Shown: one piece after another, positions 18,564-28,005 of the stretch
Numbering within the stretch: position 1 is the stretch's first letter
Layout of the letters: every line of letters starts with the position of its first letter
NCBI GenBank assembly: GCA_030141605.1
Contig: JAQGDQ010001039.1
Location: 1 to 30,000, forward strand
From: Tubiluchus corallicola
Lineage: Eukaryota; Priapulida; Priapulimorpha; Priapulimorphida; Tubiluchidae
Reading direction: 5' to 3'
Length of the DNA stretch: 30,000 nt
Translations under genes and position numbers: made by a program
The notes under the pieces: generated by a model
Database searches by the model: none
What the model was told of the DNA's origin: nothing
What the model saw: only the letters and a program-made list of their open reading frames with translations

Positions 18564-18985
18564 GCGGGGTGCCCAAACTGTATCTTGACACTAGGCGAAG
18601 GAGTTGCACAAGCAGCCAACGGCTAGATGGCGGAGGAGGTCAAGTGACCCATGTGCAGGAGTGGAGCCCCGAACGCGGACCAGTGCAGCATGCTCACTGA
18701 CTCTGGCTGCTCCTGTAGCCAACCTGGTGTCAAACGTATCGCTCCACTTTCCTTTGGACTACACCAGGGAGGAAGAGAGGGGGTTCCTGTTGTCTGGTCA
18801 ACTCATGTTCTCCATACACCTTGCCCAGGCGTGCGCCCTAGAGAGCCTACTCCAGTGGTTTAAGGATCGGATTGCTGAGCCACAGTCGACACTGCAGCTC
18901 CATCAATGTGATCAATAACTGACTCTCTTGACGCACACTCCATTGTCTTCCAAGACAGAAGGATATCAACAGCAACAATATTACG
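18441..18985 (+). mobile_element. 5S-headed SINE-like retroposon
   Basis: The 5S-like head (18441-18563) runs into about 400 bp that is visibly richer in G and C than its surroundings. It ends in CAAGACAGAAGGATATCAAC followed by AGCAACAATA, a tail of the kind seen at LINE-mobilised SINE ends. Open frames within it (18604-18918) have no recognisable product and are probably incidental. It separates the EGF-4 flank from a relic of the unknown gene's leader. I see no clear target duplication. Confidence 0.5.
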
Positions 18986-19095
18986 CTGTAAGGCAATGTC
19001 AAGTCTACACAAATGCGCTGTCTTGCCGCACTTGACCTTTGACCTTTGACCCTTTCACAATCACCATCAATCGCGGGAACTGAGAAAAGGCTTGT
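18972..19095 (+). pseudogene. Relic of the unknown gene's 5' leader region
   Basis: AATGCGCTGTCTTGCCGCACTTGACC and CACAATCACCATCAATCGC match 5517-5575 and 26432-26490, the right arm of the inverted repeat upstream of the unknown gene. Here the nuclear-receptor-like site is a perfect DR1 on the minus strand (AGGTCAAAGGTCA) within three consecutive TTGACC repeats. No coding remnant follows, so a third copy of the unknown gene was probably present and lost. Confidence 0.6.
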
Positions 19096-19433
19096 TAGCT
19101 TTGTTGTTTCTTGGAGCTAAACATCAAATCACTTGCACTGCAGTTTGCTTTTGATACTAGCATTGTTATTCGTCGGGCTACATGGTTATCACCAACTGAA
19201 GTAAAAGCACTAGCTAGCTAGGTGTTTTGCACGAACATTTTTAGCATACAGCAACAAATTTTGAACGTTTGTGTCGCGTCAGAATGTAATAAAGCACCTA
19301 TTTTGTAAAGAAATTAAGCAACCGACAGTGAATGAATTTTTGTAAATTATTGTAGTAGTGGTCAAAATTATTGGAATTTCTTCGATAATTCACTCATATA
19401 AATTAGTATTCTTTAATAATTGCACATTGGAAT
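19096..19433. other. Gene-free spacer
   Basis: No gene, repeat copy or element end is recognised. Confidence 0.5.
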
Positions 19434-19667
19434 TTATTCGTTTCTTATGAAACATACTTGTCTCAAGACCAAATTTGAATCAATGTCTTTGTAAATGAGT
19501 GTGTCAGCTATAAGAGAATCGTTTTGAACAGGGCGTAATTGTGGACTATAAGTTCTATAGGGATTCATTGTAATAACGTTATTTGGAACATTAAGATTCA
19601 ATTCTCTACGGGTATTTATCCTACTGGAAGAATAAAGCAAAAGCACCAGAACAAATGTTTCCTCCAT
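19434..19667 (-). pseudogene. EGF-5: truncated 5' fragment of an EGF-4-like gene
   Basis: The frame encodes 77 residues (MEETFVLVLLLYSSSRINTR, PNNVITMNPYRTYSPQLRPV, LVLRQVCFIRN) closely matching the first 76 residues of EGF-4, signal peptide included. Homology ends near 19440 just before the SDP motif, and a stop follows at once in unrelated sequence. No downstream EGF, WAP or membrane part is present. It is a broken tandem duplicate, joined at about 19747 to the boundary block of unit B. Confidence 0.82.
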
Positions 19668-19747
19668 TTTTGCTGTCAGTAATTTTAGAGATTATCTTAA
19701 ATGAACCACATTTTCCTGCTAACTAATGAAAGTGGACAAAAATACTT

Positions 19748-20360
19748 AAGGCGGTACCGTGATAAGAATGGCCATGAACTGATGTGTCAGTTTCTGAGGT
19801 CATATGACGTAGGACCCATTTTCGTGACATCATGCATTTAAACAGTACCGTAACACTTATACAAATGTGCGTGCCGTGCAAGGAAGACACCTGCCATTGC
19901 ACAAACTGCAGTTAGTTTCTGACGTAAGTAATAGCTGTGTTCGGTTGCCGTTAATTAATTTTCCAAGCTAATTATTTAAATATAAGAAACAATTGCTAAC
20001 TTTTATAGGCAAGATAATGTATATTTTGGACAGTAAATTAAAATGAGATTGAGTCTAAACAATCGTCCGGCCTTCCTTTAAGCGCTATAAAAGTTTCAAA
20101 ATTTGAACCAAACATCCTTCGAGGACAAAATAAGTTGCTGCACTTGAAGCAATAACTGCTACATGGTTAGCCAGGTGACTTGACAAAAGCATTGGTTTAA
20201 TCTTGTTTTATTCCAATTATTTTAAATCCGAATTTTTACAAATTTTCGTACATTGTGTAATTGTATGCAGGAGTCTTAAGTACAACGGCGTAAAACAATT
20301 TTAAGGAGTAATTTAGCTGTTCCCGTGTAGCCATTAGGCTGTTAGTATGGATTTGGCTGT
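19748..20360 (-). other. Conserved 3' boundary/UTR block, copy 4 (downstream of EGF-3)
   Basis: Matches 250-831 and 9400-9977. The join to the EGF-5 flank is abrupt at GGCGGTACCGTGATAA, marking a recombination point. The candidate poly(A) signal (AATAAA on the minus strand) is at 20207-20212. Confidence 0.7.
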
Positions 20361-22871
20361 CTATACATCTTGGGAAGCTGGGCTTTCATAGTCTGTATCT
20401 GATTCTTCCTTTTCATCATCTTCTCCTGTTTGCGATTCTTCTTCTCTCTCCTCCTGTTCGTACGAACCAGATACTGACGTTGAAGATACCACGGCCGTTA
20501 GTTTTTGCATTCTTTGTTGACGAAGTATGGTTAAGCCAGTCAATATAATAATTACGTAGAGAAAAGCCATGGTGACAGCAAGAATTCCAACCGTGTCCAG
20601 TGAAGTCCTCTGGCGAGTATCGCCTCCGGTTTGTAAATAATCTGATGGAAGAATGCAGATTTTGCCACAAGATTCGTAATCACAGCATTTTTCAATTCCA
20701 CCACAGTCATTATCCTTGCTACAAGACTCAGTTAGACATTTGCTTTTATCAACTTTTTCCTTACTGGGACATACTCCTCCCTTAATCAGTATGTTGCAAT
20801 TTTCACCAGAAAATAGTGCGAGACATTTACACCTGTAAATGCTGTCTTCACTAGTGCATGTTCCACTGTACAGACATGGGTATGAAGCGCAAGGGTCAGA
20901 CATGTTGCAGTTGGCCCCTTGGTATCCTTGTGCACATGAACACGTATATGATTCTGTCGCATTTAAATTATTGCATGTTCCACCGTTTTGGCATGGATTT
21001 GAAGAACAGGGAACAAACGTTTCACAATTATCTCCAACATATCCTTCTTCGCAAGAACATGCATACGAGTTGGTCATATTTGTGCATGTTCCACCGTTCT
21101 GGCATGGGTTTGAAGAACAGGGAACAAACGCTTCACAATTATCTCCAACATATCCTTCTTCACAAGAACATGCATACGAGTTGGTCATATTTGTGCATGT
21201 TCCACCGTTCTGGCATGAATTTGACGAACAAGGATCAAATGTCTCACAATTATCATCAACATATCCTTCTTCACAAGAGCATGTGTATTTGTCCTGCACA
21301 TTTGTGCATGATCCACCATTCTGACATGGATTTGAAGAACAGGTGTCAAATGTTTCACAATTACCTCCAACATATCCTTCTTCACAAGAGCACGTGTATG
21401 TGTCCGGCATATTTGTGCATGTTCCACCATTCTGACATGAATTTGAAGAACAGGGGTCAAATGTCTCACAATTATCACCAACATATCCTTCTTCACAAGA
21501 GCATGTGTATTTGTCCTGCATATTTGTGCATGTTCCACCATTCTGACATGAATTTGAAGAACAGGGGTCAAATGTCTCACAATTATCTCCAACATATCCT
21601 TCTTCACAAGAGCAGGTGTATTTGTCCAGCATATTTGTGCATGTTCCACCACTCTGACATGGATTTGACGAACAGGGGTCAAATGTTTCACAATTATCTC
21701 CAACATATCCTTCTTCACAAGAGCATGTGTATTTGTCCTGTAAATTTGTGCACGTTCCACCACTTTGACATGGATTTGAAGAACAGGGGTCAAATGTTTC
21801 GCAATTATATCCAACATATCCTTTTTCACAAGAGCATGTGTATTTGTCCGGCATATTTGTGCATGATCCACCATTCTGACATGGATTTGAAGAACAGGGG
21901 TCAAATGTCTCGCAATTATATCCAACATATCCTTCTTCACAAGAGCAGGTGTATTTGTCCGGCATATTTGTGCACGATCCACCATTCTGACATGGATTTG
22001 AAGAACAGGGGTCAAATGTCTCGCAATTATATCCAACATATCCTTCTTCACAAGAGCAGGTGTATTTGTCTGGCATATTTGCGCATGTTCCGCCATTCTG
22101 ACATGGAGTCGAAGAGCAAGGATCAAATGTGCTGCACAACTCGCCAACATAACCAGCTGGGCAGGTACAATTAAAAGCACTGTAGTAATTATGACATGTT
22201 CCAGAGTTCTGACATGGGATAGAGAAGCAAGGATTTCTTCGGTCGTCACAGACTGGTCCAATCCATTGTATGACGCTTCGGTTGCAGCTGCATTTATAGT
22301 ACGGAAAATCGGTCTCGTATTGATATATGCATTGGGCAATGTTGTCTCCACATTCTGCACAGGACGATGGAGGATGACGGACTTCGATTAGTACCTCAAC
22401 AGCAGGATTTGTTGCTGCTTCATTTCTTTCAAAGGAAACACATAGTGTTGGATAATTAATTGATGTCTTTATTGAAACTTGATACCAGCTTACGTATTTG
22501 TTACAAAAATTACCAGATGCCCTTTTCTTACCTGATGTTAAATTTGCCGAATATATGTATACTGAGTCGTCATTGCCGCATGGAAGGTCCATGTTCCGCA
22601 AACCAAAGAATATCGCTTGCTGGGGGTCAGTGATATCTTTTGTAACACACACTTCTCGTAGGAGCGAGTTGGACCCGTTGTCATTGTACTGCATCGGTTC
22701 AGCTACAATAGATACGTTTTGAGCTGGAAGTTCCTCTCGATAGTTTTGATTTCCACCTTTATATGGATACAATACTTTAAAATTATTTGGATATTTTACA
22801 TTCCAGGGTCTAGTGCTTAAAGTGCTTTTAAAAAGATACAACAAAAATAGCGATACAAACAATTTCTTCAT
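20361..22871 (-). CDS. EGF-3: CUB-like/EGF/WAP single-pass membrane protein, 13 canonical EGF repeats
   Basis: This is an intronless frame of 836 residues. Layout as in EGF-1: signal peptide (MKKLFVSLFLLYLFKSTLS), possible CUB-like domain with four cysteines, atypical EGF, 13 canonical EGFs, WAP domain about 698-741, membrane span about 761-783 and the acidic 53-residue tail with ESDTDYESP. Most EGFs are of the TNMPDKYTCSCEEGYVG type seen in EGF-1. The last MTNSYACSC units match EGF-2, and none has the HGYTGTNC form. Three units read CSSNSC instead of CSSNPC, losing the O-glucose consensus. The N-terminal domain and tail are closest to EGF-2, whereas the 5' flank is closest to EGF-1, so the gene is a mosaic. 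It is divergent to the unknown gene copy B. Confidence 0.88.
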   Translation of the reverse strand: MKKLFVSLFLLYLFKSTLSTRPWNVKYPNNFKVLYPYKGGNQNYREELPAQNVSIVAEPMQYNDNGSNSLLREVCVTKDITDPQQAIFFGLRNMDLPCGNDDSVYIYSANLTSGKKRASGNFCNKYVSWYQVSIKTSINYPTLCVSFERNEAATNPAVEVLIEVRHPPSSCAECGDNIAQCIYQYETDFPYYKCSCNRSVIQWIGPVCDDRRNPCFSIPCQNSGTCHNYYSAFNCTCPAGYVGELCSTFDPCSSTPCQNGGTCANMPDKYTCSCEEGYVGYNCETFDPCSSNPCQNGGSCTNMPDKYTCSCEEGYVGYNCETFDPCSSNPCQNGGSCTNMPDKYTCSCEKGYVGYNCETFDPCSSNPCQSGGTCTNLQDKYTCSCEEGYVGDNCETFDPCSSNPCQSGGTCTNMLDKYTCSCEEGYVGDNCETFDPCSSNSCQNGGTCTNMQDKYTCSCEEGYVGDNCETFDPCSSNSCQNGGTCTNMPDTYTCSCEEGYVGGNCETFDTCSSNPCQNGGSCTNVQDKYTCSCEEGYVDDNCETFDPCSSNSCQNGGTCTNMTNSYACSCEEGYVGDNCEAFVPCSSNPCQNGGTCTNMTNSYACSCEEGYVGDNCETFVPCSSNPCQNGGTCNNLNATESYTCSCAQGYQGANCNMSDPCASYPCLYSGTCTSEDSIYRCKCLALFSGENCNILIKGGVCPSKEKVDKSKCLTESCSKDNDCGGIEKCCDYESCGKICILPSDYLQTGGDTRQRTSLDTVGILAVTMAFLYVIIILTGLTILRQQRMQKLTAVVSSTSVSGSYEQEEREEESQTGEDDEKEESDTDYESPASQDV

Positions 22872-23728
22872 TTTGCTACCATTTAATCTAAATGTACCAT
22901 TTAGAACATCTAATTCTAAATGAATTACATCATTCTTTTAGCTATTCGAAATTGTTAAATTAAAAGATAATAAGTAGCAACAATGAACTTTCCAGTAAAA
23001 AACTCGTTCGAATCGAATTCGAAAGCCCCAAATTCACTATGAAGGTTACGCTATTTCTCCCGTGTACTGCGAGCCCTGATTATCTGACTGTATCTGAAAT
23101 AGATTCTGAAATAGCTTAAATGTGGGTACAAGGGATGTAACCTATAAAGGTAGAATTAGAAATTCTCTTATTGTGAAAGCTCCCCTTGGCCTTGACAATG
23201 CAAGTTCTGAGATTATGTGGTGCGAAATTTCATTGCTGTATATATATGTACAAGCACTGTATAACAAACGTATTTTATGTATGTTATAGAAGCGGTAGAC
23301 TCGTTTCCCTGAAAGGATTTTTCCCAAAAGTATTTTGCCATAAGATTTTTTGCCAGACAAATTTACTTCCCAGAAAAGATTTATGTGACCTCCAATCAAT
23401 TATGCTATTTTAATATAGCTCTATGTAAATTAAACATACACTGTGGTCGTCTCTTCTCCTCTTTTCCTTCTTCCTATCCCTAATCTTACTATTTTTTTCT
23501 AGTCCATCATGTCTACTAACCCTAACAATTCTTTCATTCATTCATTTCTGCCTCCCTAACAAGCCAAGCCTTCAAGATGTCTTACAGCAACTCTTTTATT
23601 TGGTTAATTTGACTTCATCAGCGTTTTTTTTACCTATACTGTTTCTTTTTGTTTCAATAATATTGTATGTTGATGTATCGTATACGTATTGCTGGAGTGA
23701 AATAAATTGATTGATAAGAAATTTTACC
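22872..23728. other. Gene-free 5' flank of EGF-3
   Basis: Collinear with the EGF-1 flank at 2554-3398, with a small insertion just upstream of the start codon (TAAATGTACCATTTAGAACA) and a TTAAA duplication near 22957. No gene seen. Confidence 0.6.
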
Positions 23729-23924
23729 TTAACCCTTTCATACCCGTTGTATCCCATGGGATACGAGAATATTTTCTCCCGTGTATCCCGTGGGGTACAG
23801 GCTATATTTAGCACACAGGTAGAAAAAAATAATTATTATGTGTAAACAAGATGGACATACTGTACAAAAGTACCAAGCCAAATTTTTTTCTTATTAAAAA
23901 ATAGTTTGGGACCGAAAGGGTTAA
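23729..23924. mobile_element. piggyBac-like MITE, internally deleted copy
   Basis: The same insertion as 3399-3857, bounded by TTAA at 23729-23732 and 23921-23924, but with 188 bp inside instead of 451. The palindrome GTATCCCATGGGATAC (23749-23764) is kept, and a second GTATCCCGTGGGGTAC motif now lies close to it. The difference is an internal deletion after the units duplicated, or in one parental copy. Confidence 0.7.
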
Positions 23925-24655
23925 TTCAGCATCCTAATAACTGCTCAGGAATGAAAAAACAAAGGAAAAATGAAAACAGCTTGAGGAAACTGCTTTAACT
24001 ACAGTTACTAAAACTCGTGCATTTATTTTAGCATCCAAAACGCTTTTTCATTTTTAAATGTCTTCAATAACCCAAGCATTAAAGGGCGCCAAATGTAAGC
24101 TAATAGGAAATACTAGATTCACTGGAGATACAAATGTGGGGATAATTCTTAATGTCAATATAAAAAATACAGTTTTTTAAATAATTATTATAATAATAAA
24201 TCTCTATTAAAGAAATGAACATATGTACAAAAAGGTGCCTCTTTTTGCAGGCTCAGATCAACATTTTACATTTTCATATAACAAATATTTTAAATATTTC
24301 CAGCTTCACACTATGTACAATGAATAACTGAAATTAGGTTCAACTTCAAATGATTCACAAGTATTATACACACAAATTAACCGTACACACCTACATAATT
24401 TATTTTTGTATACTCGAGCGGGCCTAAATTAACAATTACTTAGTATAAAATTATCTCTGATCAGGTTAGTGAAAGCCATTAATAAATTTTTATCGATTGA
24501 AGCATAATATTTCGTGTATAATTGGCATCAGCTATTTCTATGAAACGCATTCTTTTTGTATTACCTACTTTATTGCATCTGAATAAGATGTGCTGAGGAG
24601 TTTGCTCTTCTTCTCCACATGGACATTAAGTCCATGCAAAATATGTGTGATACTA
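23925..24655. other. Gene-free spacer in unit B
   Basis: Collinear with unit A up to about 24325, then about 330 bp that unit A lacks. No gene is seen. Confidence 0.5.
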
Positions 24656-25154
24656 CAGGTTTTACATGTCAAATGTAGACCTGCGTTAACTCAAATGTAG
24701 ATTTAGGTAATTCAAATGTGTCTTAGTAACTCAATGTAGACTTAGGTAGTTCAAATGTGTTAACAATGGCTTTCAAGAAATCTTAAGCGCTTTTGGTAAG
24801 TCAAATGTAGACACATGTCAAGTCAAATGTGACATTTGTATCTCAAATGTGGGATAGGTGTTGAAGTTTAAGGATGTAAAATTTAATCTTCTTTAATTTC
24901 AATTTAATAATTGATCCTAAGTTAAAATAACAACGTTATAGGCCTACAAATAGATGCACTATCTTTGGTTTATCTTTTTCTAATTTGCACTTAAATAACT
25001 TAATTACCGATTTATTTAAAGTAATGCATCTACATTTGACTTACCTAAGTCACATTTGAGTTACCAAAACACATTCGAAATTCCCATGTCTACATTTGAC
25101 TTACCTAAGTCACATTTGAACTCTCCTGTGTCCACATTTGAGGTGTAAAACCTA
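24656..25154. mobile_element. Mariner-like (TA-flanked) MITE with internal TCAAATGT repeats
   Basis: The 499-bp element is flanked by TA on each side (24654-24655, 25155-25156). Its ends are inverted: CAGGTTTTACA on the left and, read inward from the right, TAGGTTTTACA, each leading into TCAAATGT(A/G)GAC. The motif TCAAATGTAGAC and variants recur about ten times, inverted between the two halves. TA duplication fits the Tc1/mariner superfamily. There is no transposase frame. Unit A keeps only an inner piece (4258-4410). Confidence 0.6.
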
Positions 25155-25156
25155 TA

Positions 25157-25560
25157 TTGTTATTTAAAGACAAGAATAGAAACACACTGCACAATGGTTA
25201 AGTGAAACATTGTGTTTTTTTTCTTGTTTTTTCACAGCAAGATTTTTATTAATGATCATGGATGTGTTGGCGTAATCTAATCAGCTTCTTGGCACGTTAT
25301 AATAACATCCTTTCTGTTAAACACGCGTCTAGCGAGTAAAAAATCAATCAAGCGTGACCAGTAAGCCAGTTCTAAACACAACAGACAAAATGAACAAAAC
25401 CGAAACAGTAAGAAGCCAGGTAACCCACTACTGTTTACAGGTAAGCCTATAAACACAAACATGCAATTGGCTTCCACAATTACCTGTTTTGTAGGCGTTG
25501 CGAACGTCACATCACTATCATTATTGTCACCTGTTACTTTATTTACCTATACTCCATTAG
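25157..25560. other. Gene-free spacer present only in unit B
   Basis: Most of this (25157-25502) is absent from unit A. The deletion join in A lies at a shared GAA. A short open frame here has no support as a gene. Confidence 0.5.
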
Positions 25561-25690
25561 CCAATAGAAGTGCCTCCATCTGCGACAATACCGATCGCAC
25601 GCTAGCGAGGCTTCCTTAAAAGGTGCCATCGAAAAAAGGGAAGGACGTGTTATCAGTGCTACTGTGAGATTCTGACTGTGAGACGACATT
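25561..25690 (+). promoter_or_regulatory. Candidate core promoter of the unknown gene, copy B
   Basis: Same order as in unit A: CCAAT at 25561-25565, TTAAAAGG at about 25616-25623, initiator-like TCAGT at 25653-25657 and a downstream AGACGA. A possible 38-nt intron GTGAGT...TTTTTCAG follows at 25956-25993. Confidence 0.4.
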
Positions 25691-26023
25691 TGTTTGACGA
25701 TTTTCTCGCCCATCGCAAATGATGTGAAAGGGGCTTTAAGTTATATGAGCTATTTCGATTTTGTCGCCATCAGAACGTCTGTTTGTGTGATTGTTGCAAT
25801 ATCAGTTCAGTTCATTTCGCAAAGCTTTTGTATTTAAAGTTCGACTTTTATTTTTAGCGCAAAAAGAATTCATTAGTGAAAGTATCGATTGTCAGTACAA
25901 ACAGCTTTAGCGAGCATAAACATTTACAGGGAAATTCAGACATTGTAAAGAAAATGTGAGTGCTGTATGTACATACGAAATAACCTTTTTCAGTGTTTCG
26001 TTGTGCGCACGCGCAGTTGCTGC

Positions 26024-26467
26024 AGGTCAAAGGTTAAGTGTACCACAGCAACGCGTCTTAACTACAATCATCACGTGGCATGTGGGCAAAGCAAAACATC
26101 AGTTCAGTAGTTTCGGTTGTCTTACGAGGATTTTACATAATTATGCATTAGTCTGTGTGTAGAATAATTTACTAGCAGAATCTTGCTTGGAATCAAGAAA
26201 ACATTAATAGGTAAGGTTCTAGTAAGCTGTTAAAATTGTTACTATTACAGCAAAGCCCAGTTGAGTAACTTCAGTTTTTTAACGTGGACTTTGCTTAATT
26301 ATGCATTAGTCTGTGTGGGATCTTACTTGGAAAAAAATAAAAATGAACTAGGTAAGGTTCTACAACTAGCATTCGTGCCTTTTCTAATTACTATCACAAT
26401 AGCATTGGCTACGAGGCGTTGTCAAGTGTACACTAATGCGCTGTCTAGTGCACTTAACCTTTGACCT
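26024..26467. repeat. Inverted repeat with DR1-like sites, copy B
   Basis: The arms at 26024-26045 and 26446-26467 match in 20 of 22 positions. Both keep AGGTCAAAGGTTA. They enclose the shorter 158-bp repeat array. The mismatches are in the inner bases of the right arm. Confidence 0.5.
26141..26355 (+). repeat. 158-bp tandem repeat, one full unit and one partial (copy B)
   Basis: TTATGCATTAGTCTGTGTG starts at 26141 and again at 26299, 158 bp apart. The full unit carries the GTAAGG...TTACTATTACAG candidate intron at 26211-26250 (40 nt). Unit A has one more full unit. Confidence 0.72.
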
Positions 26468-26730
26468 TTTCACGATCATCATCAATCGCTGTGAAAACTC
26501 TTATTGCCGTGTGAGAATTTCTACTTCATTTTGTGGACGAATACAGTTATCGAGTGTTGCGCCGTTCTGCATTTTTTTGCTATTTTATTGATTTTTGGTT
26601 TCATTTTTCGTTAAACAGACTTGCATATACAGAATATCAGCTTAACTCAAAAGTAAGAGTGGCAACACACGCGATACTGATCATCACAAATTAGCAGCGA
26701 TTAATTAACCTGAAAAATATCAGTGTTTGC

Positions 26731-26795
26731 AGTGATGGGTTTCGAACTCTCGACCTTATAATCTACTATTTACAGCACTGCTAAACTATTTGACC
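26731..26795 (-). repeat. tRNA-like relic (SINE head), copy B
   Basis: Minus-strand T-loop/B-box-like GAGTTCGAAACCC and A-box-like TTAGCAGTGCTGTAAATAG, as at 5815-5885. One change (CTCGACC for CTGGACC) lies in the variable-loop area. It again abuts the unknown gene's start. Confidence 0.45.
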
Positions 26796-26805
26796 ACAGA
26801 TAGTG

Positions 26806-28005
26806 ATGTGTGCAAAGCAAGAATTACTAATCACGAATATGGCAAGAGAAACGACGAATGACAACCACGCGACATCAAACAATTTTCTTACGGCAACGGA
26901 AACGGGTACTACTAGTGAAATGCCCCACGATGTGGTATCGCCAATGTTCACGTTTCCTAAAAATTCACCAATTCGTCCGTATATGGCGGACACCAGTTTA
27001 TTCTGGACTTGGCACTTGTGGCGGAGTCTGGCGGACACTGCGCGCAACAAAGAGTTGCTTTTCCAGAAAACGCGAAGTGCAGATTACGGTGCAAATTCAA
27101 GAAACTATGATGAAGTCAGCAGCGATGGTCAGAACAACAATTTCTCGCTTAAGGACGGCGATTTTTTATCACTCCAATCAGAAAAGGGGTGCAGATCTGC
27201 TGGATTTGTGAACGAAACGAAGCTAGAAAGGTCACGTTCAGGTGAAAGGTCAACGTTTTTAACCCGGAACAATTTAGGGTTGAAAAGAACTTTCGAAAGA
27301 AAAACTATTAATGATATTGGTCGACATCATTGCGTCAGTGACGCTTATGTTAAACAAACACAGAAAAACGCCGATGCGCCTGACTATGACGAAGCTGAAC
27401 AAAGTTGTAACCCTATAGTGGACGAACAAGTAGAATTTAGAACCAAAGGAGATCAATTTTCCACATACAATGAGTGTAGCAGCGGCACGGACGTGGAAAA
27501 GGTCCAGCATTGGCTAAACAACCGCTGTCCAGATGATCCAAGCAATGGAAACTTACAGCACAAGTTAAGCATAAGCAAATCCGGCCACCGTTTATCGGCC
27601 TTCCGACCGTACGTGCCCCCTGTGACGTCACGTCGACGTCATCGGGTAACCAGCAGAGCTAAATCCGTTGTAAACGTTGGTTATATTACACGAAACTTTC
27701 AGAACATCTACCCGTGCTCAACACCCAAGGGAGATACCGAGCGACCCGAACACTCGAATCAAGGTCACAGATGTGTCAGAGATTCTAAGAACGTCTTAAA
27801 GCACAAGAACCACAGCCCGACCAAAAGGTTCGAAAGCGACAAAAAGATGCGTCCGAGAAGCGAACTTGTTAATGGCAAAGTTTCGGCTAAAATCAAGGCG
27901 CTTTTGACGAAGGAGAGAAAGAGGACTCTGCTAACTGTAGTTGGGTATGAGGCAGTGATCAGGTACATCCTAGAGCAAAAGCATTTGTTACGTAGCTTCA
28001 ACTGA
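26806..28005 (+). CDS. Unknown basic protein, copy B (399 residues from the ATG)
   Basis: Not recognised. ATG at 26806 (MCAKQELLITNMARE), TGA ending at 28005. It is collinear with copy A throughout, but has ten extra residues, QNNNFSLKDG, after VSSDG, from an in-frame 30-nt difference. The aromatic patch FWTWHLWRSL, KVQHWLNNRCPD, RPYVPPVTSRRR and the basic C-terminus KERKRTLLTVVGYEAVIRY are unchanged. Most substitutions lie in the hydrophilic linkers. By eye there are roughly as many or more replacement than silent changes, which points to weak constraint, but no stop or frameshift has appeared. No signal peptide or membrane span. It lies divergent to EGF-3 and is followed by the same 107-bp repeat and hAT-like MITE as copy A. 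Confidence 0.65.
   Translation: MCAKQELLITNMARETTNDNHATSNNFLTATETGTTSEMPHDVVSPMFTFPKNSPIRPYMADTSLFWTWHLWRSLADTARNKELLFQKTRSADYGANSRNYDEVSSDGQNNNFSLKDGDFLSLQSEKGCRSAGFVNETKLERSRSGERSTFLTRNNLGLKRTFERKTINDIGRHHCVSDAYVKQTQKNADAPDYDEAEQSCNPIVDEQVEFRTKGDQFSTYNECSSGTDVEKVQHWLNNRCPDDPSNGNLQHKLSISKSGHRLSAFRPYVPPVTSRRRHRVTSRAKSVVNVGYITRNFQNIYPCSTPKGDTERPEHSNQGHRCVRDSKNVLKHKNHSPTKRFESDKKMRPRSELVNGKVSAKIKALLTKERKRTLLTVVGYEAVIRYILEQKHLLRSFN

Noticed and set aside
18604-18918. Overlapping plus-strand open frames of 104 and 70 residues
   Set aside because: They lie wholly within the GC-richer 5S-headed element, have no recognisable domain, and are likely chance frames in GC-rich sequence.
20858-22174. Long plus-strand open frame of 438 residues opposite EGF-3, and similar ones at 10456-11287 and 1329-1868
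   Set aside because: The 111-bp EGF repeat is a multiple of three, so any stop-free frame in one unit stays open through the array. The translated pattern simply repeats with the EGF period and has no start or domain of its own.
21185-22360. 391-residue minus-strand open frame overlapping EGF-3 in another frame
   Set aside because: Same repeat-driven shadow of the EGF array; the EGF frame carries the cysteine pattern, signal peptide and membrane span.
24660-25140. CRISPR-like array of repeated TCAAATGTAGAC motifs
   Set aside because: The repeats are only about 12 bp, switch strand, have irregular spacing, and lie within an element with inverted ends in an animal genome.
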